From: Paenibacillus sp. PL91
GTDB lineage: Bacteria; Bacillota; Bacilli; Paenibacillales; Paenibacillaceae
DNA: 64,000 bases
Direction of reading: 5' to 3'
Assembly (NCBI RefSeq): GCF_012935325.2
Contig: NZ_JABBYG020000017.1
Span: 1 to 64,000, forward strand
Each line of letters starts with the position of its first letter. The stretch's first letter is position 1. Below, one piece after another: positions 34,819-44,481 of the stretch. The translations under genes and the position numbers were made by a program. The notes beneath the pieces are model-generated. The model searched no databases. It worked only from the letters and a program-made list of their open reading frames with translations, and was not told where the DNA came from.

Positions 34819-36654
34819 GTGATCCGCATTTTTAGAGAATATATTAATATCAACACAATCCGCGGCAAATTTTTTTGGTTAACGACCACGCTTGTTGTCA
34901 TGCCGATGGTCATATTGAGCACTATATTTTACAATATCACTGCCGATAAACTCGGTTCCAAAGCTAAAAATCAGGCGTTAGCTTCGTTGAATATGGCGGA
35001 TTTCTACATGGATCAAGTCAATAGTGACGTTAATGATTTAACAAACGTTATTTTGGGAAACCAAGAGCTTCAAGGCATTTTGACCGACAAAAAAATGGAT
35101 GATTACGCCTATCTTCGTAATGTTGACAAAGTTTCTAAAATAATGAATGTTTATACGCAAACGAAACCTTTTATAACGTCATATTTAATTTATTCAAAAC
35201 ACGGTACAAATAAAAAACATTTTTACCGCGGTACCGATTCGATTACATTTGGTTCAAGCAACATGATGAGTCCTGAAAAAGCGAACAGTTATTATAAAGA
35301 GCTGTTGACCAAAAATGCAGTTATGTGGATCAACAAGGACCCTTTTGGCAGCGTCAATGAAGAAGCTTATTCTCAGAGGATGGTTGTCGTCAAGCTACTC
35401 AAAAAAACCGGAGGCAATTTTGAAGATCTCGGATTTGTCATGCTGGAAATCGATAAAGATGCCTTCTTTAAAGGGTTGCAATTTTTAAACCCGACGGAGA
35501 AATCGCAATTGTTCATATGGGATGACCGAGGAGAGTTGATGTACCATATGCCCCGATCGGAGGATCCGATTAGAGAGCATGAAATCGTGGACAAGCTGCG
35601 CCAACAAAAATTCACAACATCCAAGCAGCAAGTACTATGGGATGCCAAAAAGTACTTCGGCGCTTCAGTCATCAATGAAAGAACCGGCTGGAGCATGATT
35701 TCAATTATCGAGGATTCGAAACTGTTAGAGGATGCGAACGAAATCGGCGATTTTACGATTCAAACGTTTTTGTGTGTACTTATTATCGGATGGATTTTCG
35801 CGCTGCTTTTTGGCAATTCTATTAGGCGCCCGCTCAGCAGGCTGCGTTCGATGATGGTCATCAATCAATACTTACCATCTTTGCATAACTATCAATTTAA
35901 TGCAGACGACGAAGTCAGTCAAATCGGCGAGAGGTTTTTACGGATGATGGAGGAAAATCGCAAGCTGAACGATCAAGTTTACGATGCACTGCTCAAACGT
36001 AAAGAAGCAGAAATTCAAGTGCTTCAAGCACAGATCAATCCGCACTTTTTATACAACACGCTGGAATCGTTGAACGGCTTCGCTGTTTCCAACAACCAGC
36101 TGGAAATGAGCGAGGTTATCGGCGCGTTGGGCAAGTTTTTCCGTATCTCGTTGAATCGGGGTAACGATTTGATAACGGTGGCCGATGAGGTCGAGCACGT
36201 TACCGCCTATGTGAAGGTACAGCAGTTCCGTTTCAAAGATAAATTCGAATGGATTTGCGAGGTGGACGAAGAAATGGCTCGCTATATGATGCCCAAGCTT
36301 TTGTTGCAGCCGCTCGTTGAAAATGCGATCCATCACGGCTTAAAAGGACGGTCAAGCCCGGGAATGATCATGCTTTCGGGCGAGCTGTCGGAAACAGCGA
36401 TCAAGTTCAGCGTCAGCGATGACGGACATGGCATTCCAGAAGAACGGCTGCGGGAAATCGTCGATGCGCTGACCGTCAGCGAATCGGGGAAAATTTATGG
36501 CTTAAAAAATGTGCATGACCGCATTTATTTGCGTTTTGATATTGGGTATGGCCTTGAAATTAAGAGCGAGGCAGGAAAGTATACGACCGTCTCCATAAGG
36601 ATCCCACTTCTGGATAAGAAGGGTAAGGTGATCGAAAGTACGACTAAAATCTAA
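34819..36654 (+). CDS. Sensor histidine kinase, YesM type
   Basis: A 611-residue membrane kinase. Helices at about 15-40 and 310-330 bracket a large extracytoplasmic Cache-like sensor. Then come HAMP and the His_kinase domain (VLQAQINPHFLYNTLESLNG, phospho-accepting His), and a HATPase domain with ENAIHHGLKGR and SDDGHGIP. This class senses carbohydrates or their binding proteins and works with YesN-type regulators, here the next gene 18 bases away. Start GTG at 34819 after GGAGGTGC. Confidence 0.92.
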   Translation: MIRIFREYININTIRGKFFWLTTTLVVMPMVILSTIFYNITADKLGSKAKNQALASLNMADFYMDQVNSDVNDLTNVILGNQELQGILTDKKMDDYAYLRNVDKVSKIMNVYTQTKPFITSYLIYSKHGTNKKHFYRGTDSITFGSSNMMSPEKANSYYKELLTKNAVMWINKDPFGSVNEEAYSQRMVVVKLLKKTGGNFEDLGFVMLEIDKDAFFKGLQFLNPTEKSQLFIWDDRGELMYHMPRSEDPIREHEIVDKLRQQKFTTSKQQVLWDAKKYFGASVINERTGWSMISIIEDSKLLEDANEIGDFTIQTFLCVLIIGWIFALLFGNSIRRPLSRLRSMMVINQYLPSLHNYQFNADDEVSQIGERFLRMMEENRKLNDQVYDALLKRKEAEIQVLQAQINPHFLYNTLESLNGFAVSNNQLEMSEVIGALGKFFRISLNRGNDLITVADEVEHVTAYVKVQQFRFKDKFEWICEVDEEMARYMMPKLLLQPLVENAIHHGLKGRSSPGMIMLSGELSETAIKFSVSDDGHGIPEERLREIVDALTVSESGKIYGLKNVHDRIYLRFDIGYGLEIKSEAGKYTTVSIRIPLLDKKGKVIESTTKI

Positions 36655-36671
36655 TCCGGGGGGCGTGATCA

Positions 36672-38258
36672 ATGCTGAAGGCGATGATTGTCGATGACGA
36701 ATATTATATCCGGGAAGGTTTGAAAAAATCGGATTTGTGGAACGAGTTAGCCATTGAAGTGGTAGGCGAAGCCGAGGACGGAACCACGGCATGGGCAATG
36801 TTTCAGGTGTGCCAGCCGGATATTTTGCTGCTTGATATTAATATTCCGGAGATGAATGGTATCGAATTGGCCAGAACGATCCGCAACGTTAACGAGGATG
36901 CGCAAATCATATTTTTAACCGGTTACGACGAGTTTCAATGGGTGAAAGAAGCGGTTGCTTTGCAGGCTTCCGATTATTTGCTGAAACCAGTTGTTCGCGA
37001 GGAGCTGCATAAAGCGTTGGTCAAAGCGAATGAAAGGGTGAAGAAATGGGAGGATAGCAATCAGTATGTTGAGCAGCTGCAGCGGCAGGTGCACAATTAT
37101 AGCAAGGCCGCTCATGAACAATGGTTGATCGACCTTGTGCAGCAGCGACGTCCGCTTGCACATTGCCTCGATCAGCTGGCGTCTAGCGGCATCCATCTCA
37201 ATCCTTCCGGTCATTACGCCGTGCTGTGCAGCGACATCGATGATTTTGTTTCGCTGAACGATGGGTTAACAGCCAAAGACCGTCAATTGTATCAATACGC
37301 CTATCGCAAGATTGCGGAGGAGGCGGTGGAATCGTATGAGCAAGTTAATACTTTCGGTGAAACGCCCGGAAGGGTCGTATTATTGATTGGCAGTGTCAAG
37401 GAGCAAAGCGTTTTACTTGATATCGCCAGCCGTCTGCGATCCGTGATCTCGCAGTATTTGAAGCTTTCGATAAGCATCGGCATCAGCAATCCGATCCAAG
37501 GCTTGGAGCATGTATACCAAGCGTATCATGAAGCGAGCGCGGCGATCGAATATAAGTCCATCGTTGGCGGAGGGCAAATTATTCCTTATTCGTCAATGGC
37601 CGTGACGATGACGCAGAACAGCCGATTGCTCGACAAAGAGCTATATTTGCTGAGCGAAATGCGCGCAGGCAACGAGGTAAACGTCATAAACATATTGCGG
37701 GAATGGTCGGAAAATTTGCGCACGATGCTTTGGAGCGATGTGAAGCTAGTAGCATCCCAGCTCGTGATGTTTGTTATTCGTCTGTTCAAGGAAGTCAAGT
37801 TGAAAAACCAAACGTTGCTGCACGCCAATCCGCTCGTCGATATGTCCAATTGCCGTACGAACGACGAAATGATTCGTTTTTTGACAAGTTATTTTACCGA
37901 AGTCGGCCGGGCTATTCGCTTATCGAAAGAAGTTCCATCATACCGAATGATCGAACAGGCGAAGGAATGGATTCGCGAGCATTTGTCGGAGGAACTGAGC
38001 CTGGTCAACCTTGCGGATTACTTGAATATGAGCCCTAAATATCTCAGCAACCGGTTCAAACAAGCGACGGGCGAGACGTTTGCTGATTTTTCCACACAAG
38101 TTCGTTTCGACCGCGCAAAGGAGTTGCTCGCCGATTCATCGCTGAGAATATTGGATGTCGCCACCATGGTAGGCTTCACGGACACGAACTATTTCAGCAT
38201 GGCGTTTAAAAAAAATATCGGCATTACACCAACTGAATACCGAAAACGGTTTTTGTAA
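36672..38258 (+). CDS. Response regulator, YesN/AraC type
   Basis: A 528-residue regulator. The receiver begins MLKAMIVDDEYYIREGL; the phospho-acceptor is Asp in DILLLDINIPEMNG and the conserved Lys is in DYLLKPV. A long central region follows, then an AraC DNA-binding domain (LSLVNLADYLNMSPKYLSNR; LDVATMVGFTDTNYFSMAFK; GITPTEYRKRF). It should activate the binding protein and transport genes immediately downstream. GGGGGGC lies before the ATG. Confidence 0.93.
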   Translation: MLKAMIVDDEYYIREGLKKSDLWNELAIEVVGEAEDGTTAWAMFQVCQPDILLLDINIPEMNGIELARTIRNVNEDAQIIFLTGYDEFQWVKEAVALQASDYLLKPVVREELHKALVKANERVKKWEDSNQYVEQLQRQVHNYSKAAHEQWLIDLVQQRRPLAHCLDQLASSGIHLNPSGHYAVLCSDIDDFVSLNDGLTAKDRQLYQYAYRKIAEEAVESYEQVNTFGETPGRVVLLIGSVKEQSVLLDIASRLRSVISQYLKLSISIGISNPIQGLEHVYQAYHEASAAIEYKSIVGGGQIIPYSSMAVTMTQNSRLLDKELYLLSEMRAGNEVNVINILREWSENLRTMLWSDVKLVASQLVMFVIRLFKEVKLKNQTLLHANPLVDMSNCRTNDEMIRFLTSYFTEVGRAIRLSKEVPSYRMIEQAKEWIREHLSEELSLVNLADYLNMSPKYLSNRFKQATGETFADFSTQVRFDRAKELLADSSLRILDVATMVGFTDTNYFSMAFKKNIGITPTEYRKRFL

Positions 38259-38375
38259 CGGATCGAAAAAACAATTACCAAAACAAAGGATATGTGGACA
38301 TATTCAATTGTTCGATGATACGCTTCCTAGCGATAATATAAGTGTACTTAAAAATGAACGAGGGGAGTTGTTTTC

Positions 38376-39764
38376 ATGAACACGAAAAAATGGTGTATCA
38401 TCGTCATGACACTCGTATTGACCTTCACGCTTGCGGCTTGCTCAGGTAGTGACGGCAGCAAGACAGACGGAGGAACAGGAACCAAGTCAACAGAAGGAGA
38501 ATCGACAGAACCGCAAGAAACCGTGAAATTAAAATTTATGTTCTGGGGCAGCAACGAAGAGAAAAAAGCTATTGAAGGCATGGTAAAGTCGTTTAACCAG
38601 TCCCACCCAAATATTCAAGTATCCGCAGAGCACGTACCTGGTGATTATAATACAAAAATCAACACATTGATGGCATCCAATGAACTTCCGGACGTGGCCT
38701 ATTTGACGGATTCATTGGCATCGAAATGGGGCTCCGAAGGGAAATTGCTTGACCTTACACCTTATGTAGAGGAGTCCGAGGAATTACAAAACCGATTGGC
38801 TGCATCGTACTATTACAGCGAGCCGGGCAAAGTTGTCGGTTATGCGACCGCAGCCGAAGTCATGGTTATTTATTACAACAAAGATTTGTTCACTGAAGCA
38901 GGCATTGACCTGCCTCCGGCCGAAGCAGATAAAGCATGGACCTGGGATCAATTCCTGGAGATCGCAAAAAAGCTGACTAAGGATAAAAACGGCAAGACGG
39001 CGGCCGACCCGGATTTCGATCCAAACAACATCGATCAATACGGCTTCTCCTTTGGCGCTGATCGTTCCACCTGGGGGCCGTTCATGGCGAGCAATGGAGC
39101 TGGAATCACCGATGAAACGGGCATGAAATATACGATGAACAGTCCGGAATCCGTTGAGGTTTTCCAGTCGTTGCAAGATTTGTTGTTCAAGTATCATGTC
39201 GCACCGGATTTGATCCAGCAAAAAAATATGCCGGATAACTATGTCCGTCTGCAAACCCGCAAAGTTGCGATGGTTATTGACGGAACATGGGCTCAGCTTG
39301 ATATTTCCAAAGCAAAGCTGAATTACGGTATCGGTGTTCTACCGAAATTCAAAGAGCCAAAAACGACGTATATTGCCGGTGCAAGCGTTGTGTTCGCGAA
39401 CACGAAGCATCAGAAGGAAGCGATGGAATTTTACAAATTTCACAACAACCCGGAGCAAGTGGATTTGTATAAAATCGGATTGTGGATGCCGGTAGAAACG
39501 AAATATTATACCGATCAAGCCGCGATCGATATGTGGACTGGTGACGTGCATCCGCCGGAATGGAAAACGGCTGCGATGGATTACGCGCTGAAATATTCAA
39601 TTAAATCGCCTACGTCCAGTCTGAAAAATTGGCCGGAATTGAGTACAAAAATTACGCCGGCGCTAGAGATGATTTGGACGAACAAAAAAACGGCGAAAGA
39701 AGTGCTTGACGAGCTGGAGAAAGAAGTTCAACCGTTGCTGAAGGGGAAATATGCGGACAAGTAA
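38376..39764 (+). CDS. ABC transporter substrate-binding lipoprotein (CUT1-like)
   Basis: A 462-residue extracellular solute-binding protein, family 1. A signal peptide ends at the lipobox LTLAAC-type cleavage site (FTLAACSGSDG), followed by a Ser/Thr/Gly linker and the binding domain (LKFMFWGSNEEKKAIEGMVK). CUT1 proteins bind oligosaccharides or glycosides. Its place between a YesM/YesN pair and GH127/hydroxyproline genes suggests arabinosylated hydroxyproline compounds as ligand. A terminator follows, so it can be made in excess over the permeases. Confidence 0.9.
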   Translation: MNTKKWCIIVMTLVLTFTLAACSGSDGSKTDGGTGTKSTEGESTEPQETVKLKFMFWGSNEEKKAIEGMVKSFNQSHPNIQVSAEHVPGDYNTKINTLMASNELPDVAYLTDSLASKWGSEGKLLDLTPYVEESEELQNRLAASYYYSEPGKVVGYATAAEVMVIYYNKDLFTEAGIDLPPAEADKAWTWDQFLEIAKKLTKDKNGKTAADPDFDPNNIDQYGFSFGADRSTWGPFMASNGAGITDETGMKYTMNSPESVEVFQSLQDLLFKYHVAPDLIQQKNMPDNYVRLQTRKVAMVIDGTWAQLDISKAKLNYGIGVLPKFKEPKTTYIAGASVVFANTKHQKEAMEFYKFHNNPEQVDLYKIGLWMPVETKYYTDQAAIDMWTGDVHPPEWKTAAMDYALKYSIKSPTSSLKNWPELSTKITPALEMIWTNKKTAKEVLDELEKEVQPLLKGKYADK

Positions 39765-40297
39765 ATAAAAGCATCAACGTACAAGGGCAGGTCATACCCC
39801 TGTCAAGTATTAAACGATAAAAGACTCAAGCAGCGGCTGCTTCCCGAATCTCAATCGGGGAGCAGTCGTTTGATTTTTTTTGAGCGTTTTCATAATTTAG
39901 ATGCTTCACACGGCAAAGGAGCGTTGTAATTGTTCCACCGTAAGGTTAACCAAGTCCTGATGATTGCGTCCAGAAAGATTCTTGTGCCACGATTTCGTTG
40001 TTAAACATTCTCCACCTTAATGAACGCTAAATCTTCCTCAATGTTAGAAAACGGGGTACGAGGCCTTCCTTTTCTCCACGCTGTTTTGCCAAAAAATCCT
40101 CTCCTGTCAACAACGTAAGTTCTTACAAACCGCCCCCTCGATGGTATTCCAAACGTCCGATATTGGCCAAACGAAAAAACGTACCTAAACAAAGAAGCTG
40201 TGGATTCATTCGATTGTTCCTGACAGTGCTTCCTGTGATAATTGTATTACGGCCTATATAACATAACAAATAACACGAAGGAAAGGGGGAGTCATAA
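39765..40297. other. Gap between binding protein and permease genes
   Basis: It holds the terminator at 39837-39881. A minus-strand frame at 40001-40192 (RGFFGKTAWRKGRPRTPFSN) has protein-like texture, but no family or ribosome site, and may be a relic of inserted DNA. A fresh promoter for the permease operon is expected in 40200-40280. The long gap is unusual for an importer operon. Confidence 0.45.
39837..39881 (+). terminator. Terminator after the binding-protein gene
   Basis: CTGCTTCCCGA pairs with TCGGGGAGCAG and eight T residues follow shortly after. Partial read-through would give the usual excess of binding protein over permease. Confidence 0.8.
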
Positions 40298-41200
40298 ATG
40301 CGCGCGAAATCATCGGGCATTTCCCGGATGGAACGAAACTGGGGCATTATTTTCGCGTTGCCACCGATATTGGGGCTCTTATGTTTTACGCTTTATCCTG
40401 TTGCCGCTTCATTTTTTTACAGCCTTACGAATTGGAGCATCGGTAGCGACTGGAAGATGGTAGGTTTTGATAACTATAAAACGCTTTTTACCGGAGACCC
40501 TCTGTTCATGAAGTCGTTGTACGCCACTTCCTATTATGCTTTAGGCAGCGTGCCGATCGGGCTGGTAGTCGCCTTTACGGTAGCGATGTTGTTGAACCAG
40601 AAGGTGAAGGGCTTGTCAATTTTCAGGACGATTTTTTATTTGCCGACGATAGTTCCGAGCATCGCAAATACGATTTTGTGGTTATGGATTTTCAACCCGG
40701 ACTTCGGGCTGTTGAACTCGATGCTGATGTCGGTGGGATTGCCTACATCTCAATGGGTATATCAAGAATCTACGGCAATCCCGTCACTCATTATGATGAG
40801 CAGCTGGGGCGTAGGTAACACGATTCTCATTTTTCTGGCCGGCTTGCAGGGGGTTCCCTCTCACTTGTATGAGGCGGTTGAGGTTGACGGCGGAAGCCGA
40901 TGGCACAAGTTCTGGCATATCACGCTTCCGTGCATGACGCCTACGATTTTCTTCAACTTAGTTATGTCGTTGATCGGTACTTTCCAAGCGTTTAATCAGG
41001 CGTATGTCATGACGGAAGGCGGGCCGAACAACTCGACTTTATTTTATGTGTATTATTTGTACCGAAAGGCATTTACGGAATCGAAAATCGGGTATGCCTC
41101 AGCATTGGCATGGGTTTTGTTCATTATCATTATGACCTTGACGTTAATTGTATTTAAATCGTCGAAGAGATGGGTTCATTATGAAGAGGGGGGAAGATAA
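40298..41200 (+). CDS. Sugar ABC transporter permease (MalF-like)
   Basis: A 300-residue permease with six predicted helices. The EAA loop reads YEAVEVDGGSRWHKFWHITL followed by PCMTP, where the MsmX-type ATPase would dock. AAAGGGGGAG precedes the ATG. Together with the next gene it forms the membrane channel for the binding protein at 38376. No ATPase gene is present, so a shared MsmX-type ATPase elsewhere is likely. Confidence 0.92.
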   Translation: MRAKSSGISRMERNWGIIFALPPILGLLCFTLYPVAASFFYSLTNWSIGSDWKMVGFDNYKTLFTGDPLFMKSLYATSYYALGSVPIGLVVAFTVAMLLNQKVKGLSIFRTIFYLPTIVPSIANTILWLWIFNPDFGLLNSMLMSVGLPTSQWVYQESTAIPSLIMMSSWGVGNTILIFLAGLQGVPSHLYEAVEVDGGSRWHKFWHITLPCMTPTIFFNLVMSLIGTFQAFNQAYVMTEGGPNNSTLFYVYYLYRKAFTESKIGYASALAWVLFIIIMTLTLIVFKSSKRWVHYEEGGR

Positions 41201-42078
41201 TGGCTGATTCCACCGTTGCTGTTCGAGTGAATAGTGCCTTGCGAACTGGCAAAAAAATATCGCCGGCCCGAATTTTGGTTTATTTGATTTTGATTTCAGG
41301 AAGCGCAGTAATGATTTTTCCGTTTCTGTGGCTGCTTCGCAGTTCTTTAATGGAAAACAGTCAAATATTCATTTTTCCGCCGCAATGGATTCCAGAGCCA
41401 TTCATGTGGAGCAATTTTTCAGAAGCGCTGACGTCCGTTCCATTCGGGCAATATTTCATAAATACGATGACGATTGAATTGTTTACTGTTAGCGGGGTGT
41501 TGATTACAAGCATCATGTCGGCTTACAGCTTTGCCCGGTTGAAGTGGCCGGGAAGAGACTTCGTATTTGCGCTGCTACTGGGTTCGATGATGCTGCCATA
41601 TGCGGTCACGTTGATTCCTACGTTTATGTTATGGAAAAGCATGGGGGCACTAGACTCGTTTGTTCCATTAACCGTTCCGGCATGGTTCGGGGGCGGCGCC
41701 TTCAATATTTTCTTGCTGCGGCAATTTTTTATGGGCATTCCGAAGGAGTTGGACGAAGCGGCCTATATGGACGGCGCAAGACCCTTTACGGTGCTATGGA
41801 GAGTTATCCTTCCGTTGGCGAAGCCGGCATTAATTGTTGTAGGAATCTTCTCGTTTATTGATGTGTGGAATGATTTCCTTGGACCGATCATTTATTTGAA
41901 CAGCAATGAGAAATTTACGCTTGCGCTAGGACTTGCGACCTTCAAGGGCTTGTACAATGCGCAGTGGGGATTTTTGATGGCTGCTTCAGCAACGATCGTG
42001 GCTCCGATCCTATTACTGTTTTTTTTCGCGCAGCGGTATTTTATTGAGGGGATCACGCTTACGGGAATTAAGGGGTAA
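41200..42078 (+). CDS. Sugar ABC transporter permease (MalG-like)
   Basis: A 292-residue permease with six helices. The EAA loop is DEAAYMDGARPFTVLWRVIL followed by PLAKP. Its ATG overlaps the upstream TAA by one base. The C-terminal FFFAQRYFIEGITLTGIKG is the standard end of this family. Confidence 0.93.
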   Translation: MADSTVAVRVNSALRTGKKISPARILVYLILISGSAVMIFPFLWLLRSSLMENSQIFIFPPQWIPEPFMWSNFSEALTSVPFGQYFINTMTIELFTVSGVLITSIMSAYSFARLKWPGRDFVFALLLGSMMLPYAVTLIPTFMLWKSMGALDSFVPLTVPAWFGGGAFNIFLLRQFFMGIPKELDEAAYMDGARPFTVLWRVILPLAKPALIVVGIFSFIDVWNDFLGPIIYLNSNEKFTLALGLATFKGLYNAQWGFLMAASATIVAPILLLFFFAQRYFIEGITLTGIKG

Positions 42079-42191
42079 ACCTCAATTGACAGTTAACTAA
42101 GTCGAATAATAATTTATTGTGTTAAATACAGGGAACAGAGATCGATATTGTTCAAGCGAGTTCAACTCAAGTGTGAGGAAGGTTGATTTCT

Positions 42192-43262
42192 ATGGAAGCT
42201 TTGCGTCTTAAACGAGTCCGGGAGCAGCTTGATGGTTGTGGACTGGATGCACTATTTATTACAAATGCTTTTAACCGCAGGTATTTAACCGGTTTTACAG
42301 GTTCGGCGGGATATGTTCTCATTACGAAGGAAAAAGCGCTGCTGTTCACCGATTTTCGCTATTCCAGTCAAGCTGCCGAGCAAGCAAAGGCGTATGAAAT
42401 CATTCAACATGCGATCAAGCCGTCCGAATCGATTTTAGAAGCGATTCAATCGCTTGGCGTGAAAAAGTTGGGTTTTGAGAAGAACAACGTCACATTTGCA
42501 GCTTATACGGGTTTCCAAGAGCAGTTTCCTGGCATCGAGCTCGTTCCAACCGAGAATATCGTCGAAAAGCTGCGCGGGATTAAGGATGAGAAGGAATTGG
42601 GCTACATTCGTAATGCCGTTAAAATTACCGAATTAGCGTTCGAACATATTTTGGGTATTTTGAAGCCGGGCATTTCCGAGCGAGACGTGTCTGCGGAGCT
42701 TGAATATTTTATGCGCAAAAATGGAGCAACTTCTTCAGCATATTCGACGATCGTAGCATCCGGTGAAAGGTCAGCTTTACCGCATGGCTTGGCGAGCGAT
42801 AAGCTGCTGGCTGCAAATGAATTCGTTACGCTCGATTTTGGCTCAAGCTATGAAGGGTATTGCTCTGACTTGACTCGTACCGTCTTTATCGGTAAGCCGA
42901 CTGATAATCATAAAGAGATTTACCGTATTGTGTTGGAAGCGAACCTCGCGACGCTCGCAGGGTTGAAACCCGGCATGTCTGGCAAAGACGGCGACTCGCT
43001 CGCCAGAGATATTATCGCAGGCTACGGCTATGGAGTATTTTTTGGTCACGGTCTCGGTCATGCGTTCGGTCTCGAAATTCATGAGCCAATGCGGTTGTCG
43101 CAGCAAAGCGAAGATATTTTGCAGCCTGGCATGGTGATGACGGTCGAACCAGGCATATACATTCCAGGCTTCGGTGGCGTTCGAATCGAAGATGATTTTG
43201 TCGTTACCGAAACAGGCATTGAAGTGCTGATGAAGTCGAACAAAGAACTTATCGTTCTGTAA
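42192..43262 (+). CDS. Xaa-Pro-type aminopeptidase/dipeptidase (M24B), copy 1
   Basis: A 356-residue cytosolic metallopeptidase. The creatinase-like N-domain is followed by the pita-bread domain with all dimetal ligands: Asp in LDFGSSYEGY, Asp in CSDLTRTVF, His in GHGLGHAFGLEIHEP, Glu in TVEPGIY and Glu in GGVRIEDD. M24B enzymes cut X-Pro bonds. In this setting X-Hyp bonds of imported peptides are the likely substrate. The ATG at 42192 follows GGAAGG; TTG at 42183 is an alternative. It begins the metabolic part of the operon. Confidence 0.92.
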   Translation: MEALRLKRVREQLDGCGLDALFITNAFNRRYLTGFTGSAGYVLITKEKALLFTDFRYSSQAAEQAKAYEIIQHAIKPSESILEAIQSLGVKKLGFEKNNVTFAAYTGFQEQFPGIELVPTENIVEKLRGIKDEKELGYIRNAVKITELAFEHILGILKPGISERDVSAELEYFMRKNGATSSAYSTIVASGERSALPHGLASDKLLAANEFVTLDFGSSYEGYCSDLTRTVFIGKPTDNHKEIYRIVLEANLATLAGLKPGMSGKDGDSLARDIIAGYGYGVFFGHGLGHAFGLEIHEPMRLSQQSEDILQPGMVMTVEPGIYIPGFGGVRIEDDFVVTETGIEVLMKSNKELIVL

Positions 43263-43284
43263 TAGGAAAGAAGTGGTATAAACG

Positions 43285-44481
43285 ATGAATTCGGATTCGG
43301 CAGAGGTTGTTATTATTGGCGGAGGTATCATCGGGATGGCGATCGCTTATTACACAGCAAAGCTTGGTATGGACGTCGTTGTTGTGGAAAGGGGAGAGGT
43401 CGCGGGAGGAACGTCATCGAAATGTGACGGCAACATCTTGGCGATCGATAAAGATCCCGGCTTTGACAGTCAAATGTCTTTGAAATCGCAGGAACTGATC
43501 ACCGAATTGGTGCATGAGCTCGACGAGGAATTTGAGTATCGAGCGCCGGGAAGCATACTCGTCTGCGAAAGCGATGAAGAGATGATTGCCGCGGAGCGAT
43601 GGGTAGCTCGCCAGAAGGAAGCGGGACTTCCGTTCCGCATGCTCGATCGCCAAGATTTACGCGATGAGTGGCCGTATATGGCCGACGATTTGCTTGGCGG
43701 TTTGGAATGCGCTACTGACTCGACGGTGAATCCGGTATTGCTCACTTATTCGCTTGCTTCTACGATGCGCCGCCTTGGTGCCCGTATTCTAATGAATACA
43801 TCGGTCACGGCCGTATTACTGGACGAGCAGCGGAAGGTACGGGGCGTGGAAACCACGAACGGCACGATCAAAACGAACACCGTCATCAACGCAGCGGGCG
43901 TATGGTCGAAGGTGATCGGGCAAATGGTCGGCATCGATATTCCGATTGAACCGCGCAAAGGCCATATTCTCGTTGCGTCACGAACGGCCAATATCGGGAA
44001 GCGGAAAGTGATGGAGTTCGGTTATTTGATCAGCAAGTTCGGAGGCAAGCGGAAGGTTGATCCGGAGTTTGAGAAATACGGTATCGCGCTTGTATTTGAA
44101 CCGACAGCCTCGCAAAACTTTCTGATCGGCTCTAGCCGCCAGTTTGTCGGTATGGACGCACGCGTCGACCAGCAAGTTATCCGATTGATCGCTAAACGGG
44201 CGATACGCTTTTTCCCGGTCATCGAGCATATTCCGATGCTACGGACCTATGCCGGTTTGCGCCCGTGGACGCCGGATCATTTGCCGATTGTTTCGCAGAT
44301 CGACGAAATTCCCGGGTTTTATGTGGCGGCCGGTCATGAAGGCGATGGGATCAGCCTAGCTGCCGTCACGGGCAAAGTGATCAGCGAAATGCTATGCGGT
44401 GCGCCGACGTGCATCCCGACCGAGCCTTTACGACACGACCGTTTCCGCAACGGGCGCATCCATCAGGAGGTACTCATATGA
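43285..44481 (+). CDS. FAD-dependent amine oxidoreductase, D-hydroxyproline dehydrogenase beta-type subunit
   Basis: A 398-residue DAO-fold protein. The FAD motif VVIIGGGIIGMAIAYYTAKL is near the N-terminus, and the C-terminal region has GLRPWTPDHLPIV and GHEGDGISLA, as in HcnC/OoxB/LhpB-type subunits. These oxidise cis-4-hydroxy-D-proline or related imino acids to the pyrroline. Its partners (alpha FAD subunit, two small FeS proteins) lie 4.5 kb downstream in the same operon. It overlaps the epimerase gene by ATGA. Confidence 0.88.
   Translation: MNSDSAEVVIIGGGIIGMAIAYYTAKLGMDVVVVERGEVAGGTSSKCDGNILAIDKDPGFDSQMSLKSQELITELVHELDEEFEYRAPGSILVCESDEEMIAAERWVARQKEAGLPFRMLDRQDLRDEWPYMADDLLGGLECATDSTVNPVLLTYSLASTMRRLGARILMNTSVTAVLLDEQRKVRGVETTNGTIKTNTVINAAGVWSKVIGQMVGIDIPIEPRKGHILVASRTANIGKRKVMEFGYLISKFGGKRKVDPEFEKYGIALVFEPTASQNFLIGSSRQFVGMDARVDQQVIRLIAKRAIRFFPVIEHIPMLRTYAGLRPWTPDHLPIVSQIDEIPGFYVAAGHEGDGISLAAVTGKVISEMLCGAPTCIPTEPLRHDRFRNGRIHQEVLI

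Noticed and set aside
39872..39895. TTTGAGCGTTTTCAT as a cre site for the permease operon
   Set aside because: Too far from consensus and overlapping the terminator tail.
40001..40192. Minus-strand frame in the gap before the permeases, considered as a transposase relic
   Set aside because: Protein-like texture but no conserved transposase motif I could name and no terminal repeats.
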